A DNA stretch of 64,000 bases, from positions 62,001-126,000 of the forward strand of contig CAJTLU010000004.1 of assembly GCA_910577175.1 (NCBI GenBank), in the 5' to 3' direction. The translations under genes were made by a program, and so were the position numbers. This document shows, piece after piece, positions 48,704 through 57,096 of this stretch (within the stretch, counting starts at the first letter, position 1; every line of letters begins with the position of its first letter). The notes under the pieces were generated by a model. The model had not been told where the DNA came from, did no database searches, and saw only the letters and a list, made by a program, of their open reading frames with translations. The stretch comes from an uncultured Lachnospiraceae bacterium. GTDB lineage: Bacteria; Bacillota; Clostridia; Lachnospirales; Lachnospiraceae.

Positions 48704-51700
48704 ATGGCTGAGAAAAAGAACTTTTACTCCCTTGGTATTGATATTGGTTCTACTACCGTAAAGGTTGCGATTTTAGACCCTTCCGGTCTTGTAGTTTTTT
48801 CCGATTACACAAGACACTTTGCCGATATTCAGGGTACGCTTGCAGCCCTTTTGGAGAAGGCAAAGGACTCGCTCGGCGAGCTTACCCTCCACCCTGTCAT
48901 TACAGGCTCCGGCGGCTTAACCATCGCAAAGCATCTTGGTGTTTCCTTCGTACAGGAGGTCGTTGCGGTAGCCGCCTCTCTTGGAGACTATGCCCCGCAG
49001 ACCGATGTGGCGATTGAGCTTGGCGGCGAGGACGCCAAAATCATTTACTTTACCGGCGGCGTAGAACAGCGTATGAACGGCATCTGCGCGGGAGGTACAG
49101 GCTCGTTTATCGACCAGATGGCATCCTTATTAAAGACCGATGCCGCCGGCTTAAATGAATATGCAAAGGACTATCAGGCGCTTTATCCGATTGCGGCGCG
49201 CTGCGGCGTTTTCGCAAAATCCGATATCCAGCCGTTAATTAACGAAGGGGCTACCAAGCAGGACCTGGCAGCTTCTATTTTCCAGGCAGTTGTCAACCAG
49301 ACCATCAGCGGTCTTGCCTGCGGTAAGCCGATTCGCGGAAACGTAGCATTTCTCGGCGGTCCGCTCCACTTCCTGACCGAGCTGAAGGCGGCCTTTATCC
49401 GTACCTTAGGCTTAACTCCGGCTCAGGTCATTGCGCCGGAGCATTCCCATCTATTTGCAGCAATCGGCTCCGCCATGAACGCAACGGAAGACGAGTCTGT
49501 TTCCCTGACCGACATGACGGCACGTCTGCGCACCGGAATCAAAATGGAGTTTGAGGTTACCCGTATGGAGCCTCTGTTTTCCGACGAAGAAAGCTATCAG
49601 GCTTTCTTAAACTGCCATGCTGCCCACACTGTTAAAAAAGCTGCGCTCTCCTCTTACCGTGGAAAATGCTTCCTCGGCATCGACGCAGGCTCCACCACAA
49701 CCAAGGCGGCACTGGTCGGCGAGGACGGGACACTTCTCTACTCCTTTTACAGCAACAACAACGGCAGTCCTCTAAAGACTACCATCAAAGCAGTCAAGGA
49801 GATTTACTCCCTGCTCCCGGAGCATGCGCAGATTGTACGCTCCTGCTCCACCGGCTACGGCGAGGCACTGATTAAGGCTGCCCTGATGTTAGACGAGGGA
49901 GAGGTAGAAACCGTGGCGCACTACCACGCCGCAGCATTTTTCGCACCAGATGTAGACTGTATTCTCGACATCGGCGGACAGGACATGAAATGCATTAAAA
50001 TCAAAAACGCTTCGGTAGACAGCGTCCAGTTAAACGAGGCATGCTCTTCGGGCTGCGGTTCCTTCATCGAGACGTTTGCAAAGTCTTTAAACTACGAGGT
50101 TGCGGACTTTGCAAAGATTGCGCTGTTTGCCAAAAACCCGATTGACCTCGGTACACGTTGTACCGTATTTATGAATTCAAAGGTAAAGCAGGCGCAGAAA
50201 GAAGGAGCTACCGTTGCGGACATTTCCGCCGGTCTTGCCTATTCCGTTATCAAAAATGCCCTTTATAAAGTAATCAAGCTTTCCGACCCGAAGGATTTAG
50301 GGAAAAAGGTTGTGGTACAGGGCGGTACATTCTATAACAATGCCGTACTCCGCAGCTTTGAAAAAATCTCCGGCTGCGAAGCGGTACGCCCGGACATCGC
50401 CGGTATTATGGGCGCTTTTGGCGCTGCCCTCCTTGCCCGCGAGCACTACACCGGACAGGAAACCACGCTGCTTTCTTCGGAGGCGCTCAACGAATTAAAG
50501 TTTGAAACGACTATGACGCGCTGTAAGGGCTGCACCAACAGCTGTCTGCTGACCGTGAACCGTTTTTCCGGCGACCGCCGCTTTATCTCCGGCAACCGCT
50601 GTGAAAAGGGACTCGGAAAGGAAAAAAGCAGCGAAGACATTCCAAACCTGTTTGCTTATAAGCTGAAGCGCTATTTTGACTACGCGCCGCTGACCGAGAC
50701 CCAGGCAAAACGCGGCAGCGTCGGTATTCCGCGCGTCTTAAACTTTTACGAAAACTACCCGTTCTGGCATACCTTCTTTACAGAGCTTGGCTACCGCGTG
50801 GTACTCTCTCCGGGCTCCAGCCGCAAGATTTATGAAATGGGCATCGAGTCCATTCCGAGCGAATCCGAATGCTATCCGGCAAAGCTCGCCCACGGGCATA
50901 TTTCCTGGCTGATCCGGCAGGGCGTAAAGTTCATCTTCTATCCTTGTATCCCTTATGAGCGCAAGGAGTTTTCCGACGCCGGAAACCATTATAACTGTCC
51001 GATTGTTACCTCTTACGGCGAAAACATCAAGAATAACGTGGAGGAGCTCCGCAGTGAACAGATTGACTTTGCCAATCCGTTCCTGTCGTTTGAAAGTAAG
51101 GAAATTATCACGAAGCGTCTGATTCAGATTATGAAGGAACGGGATGTCCCGGCAGACGAAGTAACCGCCGCCGCAGAAAAGGCATGGAACGAGCTTGCCG
51201 CTGCAAGGCAGGATATGCAGCGTGCCGGGGAGCAGGCGTTAGACTATTTAAAAAAGACCGGGAAGTCCGGCATTGTCCTTGCAGGCAGGCCGTACCATAT
51301 CGACCCGGAAATCAACCACGGTATTCCGGAGCTGATTACCTCTTACGGCGTTGCGGTACTGACAGAGGACTCCGTCTCCCACTTAGGAACGGTAGACCGC
51401 CCTACCATCGTCGTAGACCAATGGATGTACCATTCCAGACTGTATGCAGCCGCTTCCTTTGTCCGTACCCAGAACAATCTGGAGCTGATTCAGTTAAACT
51501 CCTTCGGATGTGGCCTTGATGCCGTGACGACGGACCAGGTAAGCGACATTTTGACTGCCTCCGGCAAGATTTACACCGCTCTGAAAATTGATGAAGTAAA
51601 TAACCTTGGCGCGGCACGTATCCGTATCCGCTCCCTGCTCTCCGCGGTTGCCGACCGCAAGCGCAAGGGCATTGTACCGCATCCTGCGGACGCAGCACAC

Positions 51701-52936
51701 CACCGTGTCGTTTTTACAAAAGAAATGCGTGAAACCTACACGCTTCTGGCGCCTCAGATGTCCCCGATTCACTTCCGCCTCTTAGAGCCTGCGCTCCGTG
51801 CGAACGGCTATCAGGTTGTCGTGCTCGGCAATGATGGAAAGAAAGCGGTCGATGTCGGCTTAAAATATGTCAATAACGATGCCTGCTACCCTTCCCTGAT
51901 GGTCGTCGGACAGATTATGGAGGCGCTGCTCTCCGGGAACTACGACCTCAATAAAGTGGCGGTTATGATTACCCAGACCGGCGGCGGGTGCCGAGCAACC
52001 AACTATATCGGCTTTATCCGCCGTGCCCTGCAGAAAGCGGGAATGGAGCATATTCCGGTCGTTTCCATCAGTACCTCCGGAATCGAAAAAAATCCAGGGC
52101 TGACCTATACGCCAAAAATGTTGCAGGGCGTATTGCAGGCGATTATTTACGGCGACGTTTTAATGCGCGTTTTGTACCGGATGCGCCCGTACGAACTGGA
52201 AAAGGGCTCTGCTAACCGCCTCTACGAAAGATGGAACGGAATCTGCGAGAAGGCAGTTACTACTCCGAAATACTCCGTATTTAAGAAGAACCTTCGTTCC
52301 ATGATCCGGGAATTTGATGCCCTTCCGGTCGATGAATCCTTGAAAAAGCCGCGGGTCGGTATTGTCGGTGAGATTCTGGTAAAGTTCCTTCCGGCAGCCA
52401 ACAACTACCTTGTCGAGCTGTTAGAGGCCGAAGGTGCCGAGGCCGTCGTGCCGGATTTGCTGGACTTTCTGCACTACACGATGTATAATGCCAATTTTAA
52501 AGCAGATTACCTCGGAAAATCGAAGAAAAGCAAGAATATTAACAATCTTGTTTATTCCTTTCTTGAGCACTACCGCGGTACGGCAAGAAAAGAGCTTACG
52601 GCAAGCCGCCACTTCGACGCCCCGGCAAAAATCACTACCCTTGCGGGCTATGCGGAGGATATCGTTTCCTGCGGCAACCAGACCGGCGAAGGGTGGTTCC
52701 TGACCGCTGAGATGGTGGAGCTGATTCACAGCGGCGTGCCGAATATCGTCTGCACACAGCCGTTTGCCTGCCTTCCGAACCACGTCGTCGGGAAAGGCGT
52801 TATCAAGGAACTGCGCCGCCGTCATCCGGAAAGCAATATTGTTGCCGTAGACTACGACCCGGGCGCTTCGGAGGTAAACCAGCTCAACCGCATCAAACTG
52901 ATGCTTGCCACTGCGGTAAAGCAGATGAAGGAATAG
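48704..52936 (+). CDS. Large 2-hydroxyacyl-CoA dehydratase activase-type protein (tandem ASKHA ATPases plus dehydratase-like C-terminus)
   Basis: A 1410-residue cytoplasmic protein. Two BadF/BcrA/HgdC-type ATPase domains come first: about 8-270 (GIDIGSTTVKVAIL, AGGTGSFIDQMA) and about 320-580 (GIDAGSTTTKAALV, DIGGQDMKCIKI, SSGCGSFIETFA). The Cys in each CGG/CGS loop region can hold the bridging 4Fe-4S cluster. A CoA-enzyme-activase DUF2229 region follows from about 660, with a Cys motif RCKGCTNSC. The rest resembles HgdB/FldB dehydratase subunits (CYPSLMVVGQ, TQTGGGCRATNY). These proteins couple ATP hydrolysis to electron injection. The substrate is unknown, and no dehydratase or CoA-transferase gene adjoins it. 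The start at 48704 has AAAGGA; earlier ATGs lie in the leader repeat. Confidence 0.87.
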   Translation: MAEKKNFYSLGIDIGSTTVKVAILDPSGLVVFSDYTRHFADIQGTLAALLEKAKDSLGELTLHPVITGSGGLTIAKHLGVSFVQEVVAVAASLGDYAPQTDVAIELGGEDAKIIYFTGGVEQRMNGICAGGTGSFIDQMASLLKTDAAGLNEYAKDYQALYPIAARCGVFAKSDIQPLINEGATKQDLAASIFQAVVNQTISGLACGKPIRGNVAFLGGPLHFLTELKAAFIRTLGLTPAQVIAPEHSHLFAAIGSAMNATEDESVSLTDMTARLRTGIKMEFEVTRMEPLFSDEESYQAFLNCHAAHTVKKAALSSYRGKCFLGIDAGSTTTKAALVGEDGTLLYSFYSNNNGSPLKTTIKAVKEIYSLLPEHAQIVRSCSTGYGEALIKAALMLDEGEVETVAHYHAAAFFAPDVDCILDIGGQDMKCIKIKNASVDSVQLNEACSSGCGSFIETFAKSLNYEVADFAKIALFAKNPIDLGTRCTVFMNSKVKQAQKEGATVADISAGLAYSVIKNALYKVIKLSDPKDLGKKVVVQGGTFYNNAVLRSFEKISGCEAVRPDIAGIMGAFGAALLAREHYTGQETTLLSSEALNELKFETTMTRCKGCTNSCLLTVNRFSGDRRFISGNRCEKGLGKEKSSEDIPNLFAYKLKRYFDYAPLTETQAKRGSVGIPRVLNFYENYPFWHTFFTELGYRVVLSPGSSRKIYEMGIESIPSESECYPAKLAHGHISWLIRQGVKFIFYPCIPYERKEFSDAGNHYNCPIVTSYGENIKNNVEELRSEQIDFANPFLSFESKEIITKRLIQIMKERDVPADEVTAAAEKAWNELAAARQDMQRAGEQALDYLKKTGKSGIVLAGRPYHIDPEINHGIPELITSYGVAVLTEDSVSHLGTVDRPTIVVDQWMYHSRLYAAASFVRTQNNLELIQLNSFGCGLDAVTTDQVSDILTASGKIYTALKIDEVNNLGAARIRIRSLLSAVADRKRKGIVPHPADAAHHRVVFTKEMRETYTLLAPQMSPIHFRLLEPALRANGYQVVVLGNDGKKAVDVGLKYVNNDACYPSLMVVGQIMEALLSGNYDLNKVAVMITQTGGGCRATNYIGFIRRALQKAGMEHIPVVSISTSGIEKNPGLTYTPKMLQGVLQAIIYGDVLMRVLYRMRPYELEKGSANRLYERWNGICEKAVTTPKYSVFKKNLRSMIREFDALPVDESLKKPRVGIVGEILVKFLPAANNYLVELLEAEGAEAVVPDLLDFLHYTMYNANFKADYLGKSKKSKNINNLVYSFLEHYRGTARKELTASRHFDAPAKITTLAGYAEDIVSCGNQTGEGWFLTAEMVELIHSGVPNIVCTQPFACLPNHVVGKGVIKELRRRHPESNIVAVDYDPGASEVNQLNRIKLMLATAVKQMKE

Positions 52937-53002
52937 ACAAATTGCACAGCCGCTCCCCTCTGGAACTTTTTAAGGTCACATAAAAATGCAGATATCGTAA
53001 AA

Positions 53003-53037
53003 GAGAAGCTTGGAAATCCGTCTCTTCCAAGCTTCTC
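53003..53037 (-). terminator. Strong terminator after the papain-fold-like gene
   Basis: GAGAAGCTTGGAA and TTCCAAGCTTCTC form a perfect 13-bp stem with a 9-nt loop. On the minus strand TTTTACG follows. It also stands 66 bp past the activase stop and may terminate both convergent transcripts. Confidence 0.75.
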
Positions 53038-53177
53038 AGTCTTTACTTTCCTGCTACACAAAATTGTAATGGGCATCATGCTACCATTTTTTCACTTCCT
53101 CCACGGTTGCAGCATTCACTACCATGGCATTTACTTTTTTCTTTGTAACACCTCCGATTCTCATTGTTCAAACATAA

Positions 53178-54401
53178 CTAATTCTTCCGGTATACATCAT
53201 AATTGTCACAGCTATAATATGACTTTAACTCCGAAAGCGGTGCGATATATAATCCGCATCCACCAATTTTTGAAACTGTATAAGTCCCTGTGGAACCACT
53301 CGGCGTTTGCCTTATTACTGCCGAATGTGCTATAGCACCACTCTTTCTATTATACATAACGATTATATCCCCCACCTGAGGTGTTACATTATATCCAACA
53401 TGTGTTACCTCGGAACTATTCATATATTCCGCCGGTGACGCTAACCAATAACCATTTGATACATTCGCGTTTAACCAGGCATACGAATGACAATTGTATT
53501 TCGGTGAAGATCTGGATATACGATCCCACTCATATGCTATTTTATTATCCAATTTCTTTTTTGTTTCCTCATCATAATCACCGGAATACCATTGTAAGCA
53601 ACTCGCACTTACCCCATATTTCTGATATGTCCCCGGAACATAATAAATATCGACTCCTTCTGTCTTCCTACTGTAAGCTTCCCCCGTCGCTGTAAAACCA
53701 TCCGAAGCCCTCATTGCCAAATTTTCTGCCTCATTTGATAGCATCGATTCTGCAACAGAATAGCTGTTTGATTGCTTTTTTCCAAAGGATAAATACTCTT
53801 TTGCGATATTGTCATGCAACGCTAAATACGACTCAGTCTTGTCGCGCATAACCTGAGAATACAATTCCGCTTCCTCTTCATCAATGTCACTACTATTATT
53901 CATATACACGATAAATTGACAGCCGAACACTTCTGCATTCGCCATCGGATGGTACCCCCATACCATATATGGATCTTCATTGTAGAGCTTGACATTAAAG
54001 TCACTTTTCTGATATTCTTTCAAAAGACATGACACCCCATCCTCCCTGCTCATCAGCTCATTGTAAATATCGCAATTGTATTCTATAAAATCAAAAAAAT
54101 AATCCATTTTATCATACTCATACGATGTGAGCATCCACAAAAACGGATAATCCATCATTAATTCGGCCAATTCCTCCGTGGAAAAACTATGAAGCAGTTC
54201 TTCTGGCGGGTTCAGGATATCCAGTGTATCCTCAAGCCCATATTCCATCCATTCATCGCTTTCCGGATTCACAGGATAGTACCGGGTCTCATACCACACT
54301 TCCTTTAAACCTTCCACATCTGCAGCCTTTGCTTCCCGACTGTTCGCCAGGCACAGAACCACCAGGATTAGTATAACAGACAATCTTTTAACGTATTTCA
54401 T
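53178..54401 (-). CDS. Secreted protein with C-terminal papain-fold-like (CHAP/NlpC-like) domain
   Basis: A 407-residue protein with a signal peptide (about 1-27, cleavage near AKA). The N-terminal 270 residues are acidic and helical with no recognised domain. The C-terminal part has a possible cysteine-peptidase arrangement: Cys in KYNCHSYAWLN (about 306), then VGDIIVMYNRKSGAIAHSAVI with the candidate His. That spacing is usual for NlpC/P60 or CHAP folds. The gene and its flanks are visibly richer in A and T than their neighbours, which hints at acquisition. It could cut peptidoglycan or act as a toxin; neither is shown. Confidence 0.68.
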   Translation of the reverse strand: MKYVKRLSVILILVVLCLANSREAKAADVEGLKEVWYETRYYPVNPESDEWMEYGLEDTLDILNPPEELLHSFSTEELAELMMDYPFLWMLTSYEYDKMDYFFDFIEYNCDIYNELMSREDGVSCLLKEYQKSDFNVKLYNEDPYMVWGYHPMANAEVFGCQFIVYMNNSSDIDEEEAELYSQVMRDKTESYLALHDNIAKEYLSFGKKQSNSYSVAESMLSNEAENLAMRASDGFTATGEAYSRKTEGVDIYYVPGTYQKYGVSASCLQWYSGDYDEETKKKLDNKIAYEWDRISRSSPKYNCHSYAWLNANVSNGYWLASPAEYMNSSEVTHVGYNVTPQVGDIIVMYNRKSGAIAHSAVIRQTPSGSTGTYTVSKIGGCGLYIAPLSELKSYYSCDNYDVYRKN

Positions 54402-54877
54402 TTTATTTCCCTCGCTTTCTCAAGAATAGACATAGAAATCAATCTTTTCATTAATTTGTACTATTTTCCAGCAGCCTTACTTATTATATTTTATATTTTT
54501 ATCTCCATTGGAAACACCCCCATTCCTTATTTACCAAAAACCCATTACAAACATAACGCCTATAAACAACGTACTCTTATTCTCTCTGCGTGGTTTCTGA
54601 AGATAGTCCCGGGATTTATACATCCTGTCGGCAACTTTTATTTTTTAAGAACATCCTTTTTCAATTTCTTGTGCTTTTTAGTAGCGGGAAGTAATGCTGT
54701 CGTACCACCGGTCTTCTCTCATACCGATGTAATAGATGAAATGACTCAACTGAACCTTCAGAGCTTTTATACGTCGTTTGTTATGTACTCATTATACAAT
54801 AAGTGTCCAAATTTTTCCATATTAAAATATTAATCTCATACGAAAACAAACAAAAATTTAAAAATGGTTATTTCTGC
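54402..54877. other. AT-rich intergenic region with no convincing gene
   Basis: The gap between the papain-like gene and the hisD promoter is low in GC. It contains an open frame on the plus strand (54456-54833) with no ribosome site and a sequence that looks like chance hydrophobic residues. I see no repeat of the other families here. Confidence 0.6.
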
Positions 54878-54974
54878 TTGACAAATCCTGCTTATCGTGT
54901 TACTCTTTTTATTGATATTAAGCAATTGCTTGATCCACGCTTGTCAGGGAAAATTTCCCCGGCAGGCTTTTTTT
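54878..54974 (+). promoter_or_regulatory. hisD promoter with leader terminator
   Basis: TTGACA at 54878-54883, 17-nt spacer, TACTCT at 54901-54906. About 30 nt after the expected start, GCTTGTCAGGGAAA (54939-54952) pairs with TTTCCCCGGCAGGC (54954-54967), followed by seven T. The palindrome AAGCAATTGCTT (54920-54931) precedes it. The terminator stands before hisD with 100 nt of further leader, so hisD is probably controlled by termination. No His-rich leader peptide is present. Confidence 0.65.
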
Positions 54975-55078
54975 ATTGTATGGGAACCTTTATCCCGATA
55001 CGATAAAAGCTCTCTGCGGGATGCGCACCCGGTGAAGGGAAACTGTTTCTGATAACATATCATAAAGGAGAGAATCAC

Positions 55079-56365
55079 ATGGTTACAATCAGCAGATTTT
55101 GTTATGACAACCCGAGATATCGCAATCTTCTGAAACGAAGAAGCGGTATTCCCAAGGAGGTAGAAGCTACCGTCAGGGACGTGCTGAAAAACGTCAGGGA
55201 AAAAGGAGACGAAGCATTATACGCCTATATGAAAGCGTTTGATAATGCTGACCTCAATAAAATCGGATTGCTCGTATCAGAAGAAGAGTTTCATCAGGCA
55301 AGGGAAAAGGTATCCGAAGAATTTAAGGAAGCAGTGAAAAAGGCGTGTGATAACCTGTTCCAGTTCCACAAAAGGCAATTACCCACAGGGTATCTGGAAA
55401 AATATGAAAACGGTGCCGTGCTGGAACGCAGATATACCCCTCTTCCAAGTGTAGCGGTTATTGTTCCGGGGAATGCGGCTCCGCTCGTTTCCACCCTGTA
55501 TATGAATCTGATTCCTGCCATTGTGGCGGGCGTACCAGACCTCTGCATCCTGACAAAACCGAGAGCCGACGGGACGATTGACGAGCATTTATTATATACC
55601 GCTGACTATTTGAATGTAAAGAAATACTACAAACTCTCAGGTTCCCAAGGCATAGCGGCGGTAGCCTATGGAACGGAAACCGTCAAAAAGGTGGACGGAA
55701 TTACGGGACCTGGAAATCATTATACCCAGATGGCAAAAAAGCTGCTGTTCGGAGAGGTAAAAATTGATTTCCTTGCAGGTCCTTCCGAAATCGCTATCAT
55801 TGCTGACGAAGCTGCCAACCCGACCTTTATTGCTGCCGATATGATGTCCCAGGCAGAGCACGGAACAGGATTTGAAGCCAGCACTGCTTTCTGCCTGTCC
55901 GAAGCACAGGCAGAAGAAATCAAGAAGGAAATTATCCGCTTATGTGAGGAAAATAACCTTGTCGCTGCAACACAAAAAACCTTTGAAAACTATGGTGATA
56001 TTTTTATCGTCGATTCTATTGAAGAGGCGGTATCCGCAGTAAACGAAATAGCACCGGAGCATGTCGAATTATTATTGGAGGACTATGAAGCTGCACTTGC
56101 CGGATTGACAAATGCCGGCGCTGTATTTATCGGCAGTTATAGTACCGAACCGGTAGGCGATTACTTCTGCGGCTCAAACCAGATTCTTCCGACCTGCGGT
56201 ACTGCACGGTTTTCCTCTGGTATGTCCGTACAGGAGTTTGTAAGAGGCTACAGCGTCATCAAATACCCGGAAGCTGCATTAAAAAGCAACGCCGATTCTA
56301 TTATTACGCTTGCAGAAGCAGAGGGAATGCGCGCCCATGCCCTGGCAGTAAGGGTAAGAAAATAA
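55079..56365 (+). CDS. hisD: Histidinol dehydrogenase
   Basis: A 428-residue HisD, the last enzyme of histidine synthesis (histidinol to histidine, two NAD-dependent steps, zinc enzyme). Recognised segments: VIVPGNAAPLVSTLYMNLIPA, KVDGITGPGNHYT, KIDFLAGPSEIAIIADE, and the zinc region MSQAEHGTG. CGTARFSSGMSVQEF follows near the end. The ATG has AAAGGAG. It stands alone, unlike the usual his operon; other his genes are not in the window. The protein is on the divergent side for the family but keeps the key residues. Confidence 0.9.
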   Translation: MVTISRFCYDNPRYRNLLKRRSGIPKEVEATVRDVLKNVREKGDEALYAYMKAFDNADLNKIGLLVSEEEFHQAREKVSEEFKEAVKKACDNLFQFHKRQLPTGYLEKYENGAVLERRYTPLPSVAVIVPGNAAPLVSTLYMNLIPAIVAGVPDLCILTKPRADGTIDEHLLYTADYLNVKKYYKLSGSQGIAAVAYGTETVKKVDGITGPGNHYTQMAKKLLFGEVKIDFLAGPSEIAIIADEAANPTFIAADMMSQAEHGTGFEASTAFCLSEAQAEEIKKEIIRLCEENNLVAATQKTFENYGDIFIVDSIEEAVSAVNEIAPEHVELLLEDYEAALAGLTNAGAVFIGSYSTEPVGDYFCGSNQILPTCGTARFSSGMSVQEFVRGYSVIKYPEAALKSNADSIITLAEAEGMRAHALAVRVRK

Positions 56366-56856
56366 CTCCCCCGATGAAGGGAAAGGGGCCGTCGCGTGAA
56401 GCGCCAGCCCCTTGCTATTTGATTAAACAGCGGATGCCCCCGTCTGCTAAATTTCCATGATATATAACCAATCAAAAAACCAAATGTATTTACAAGAATA
56501 TCTTCTACGTCAAAACTGCCAAGTAAACTAAGCATTTGTAAAATTTCCAAAGCTGTAATGCTTATCAAAAAGGTTAGCAGTGATTTCAGAAACAATTTTT
56601 GTGTCTTCTGAAAATTGAGTGGGATTAGAACCCCGAACGGAATAAACGCTACCAAATTCCCCATAGCAAATATCCAGATTTGAAGAATATCCCAGGAAAA
56701 CTTTTTCTTAGGAATCCACAGAGGAATACCTGTAATCCTAAAAGAAAACCGAAAAGAATCAAATCTTGTCGTTCTTCCAAATCCCAAAAACATAAAAAAC
56801 AAAATTAAAATAAAGTATCCTGCTAAAATTATTCTCTTTAGTCCTTTTGTATTCAT
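56248..56856 (-). CDS. VanZ-like membrane protein
   Basis: Four hydrophobic helices (about 8-25, 58-80, 88-108 and 118-138) and the VanZ core (GNLVAFIPFGVLIPL, EILQMLSLLGSFDVEDILVNTFGFLIGY) identify the family, best known from teicoplanin resistance. The expected protein ends near residue 145. As read, the frame continues about 55 residues through the hisD terminator and 118 bp antisense into hisD, giving a non-homologous tail. Either the native stop was lost or the real end is earlier by a frameshift. Own transcript, convergent with hisD. Confidence 0.78.
   Translation of the reverse strand: MNTKGLKRIILAGYFILILFFMFLGFGRTTRFDSFRFSFRITGIPLWIPKKKFSWDILQIWIFAMGNLVAFIPFGVLIPLNFQKTQKLFLKSLLTFLISITALEILQMLSLLGSFDVEDILVNTFGFLIGYISWKFSRRGHPLFNQIARGWRFTRRPLSLHRGSYFLTLTARAWARIPSASASVIIESALLFNAASGYLMTL
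56383..56413 (+). terminator. hisD terminator, copy 2 of the hairpin repeat
   Basis: AAGGGGCCGTCGCG, loop TGAA, then GCGCCAGCCCCTT: a variant of the hairpin at 27542-27572 and 63385-63422, 18 bp after the hisD stop. The vanZ frame reads through it on the other strand. Confidence 0.65.
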
Positions 56857-57096
56857 ATCTCTGCCTCCGAAACTTCCGGTTTGTCACTTTATTATTTTCC
56901 AAAAGCATACCGCAAGACTATGAACAACTCTACATTTTTCAGACTTATTGTCAATTTAGCGAAACAGCGTCCGAGCAACCATCCTATAGCAAAGACACCC
57001 CTTTGCTGTTTTGTAATCAAGCTGCCTGTCAGACGTTACGTTTGTTTTCAATAAGTCTTTATCAGTATTTGCCTTTCGCCTTCTCCTCCGGGACGC

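Noticed and set aside
53081..53164. Small 27-codon open frame after the papain-fold-like gene on the minus strand
   Set aside because: No Shine-Dalgarno before the ATG and no partner genes. A signalling peptide cannot be excluded but is not supported.
54456..54833. 125-codon open frame before hisD
   Set aside because: No ribosome site, no recognisable sequence and AT-rich composition. It looks like a chance frame.
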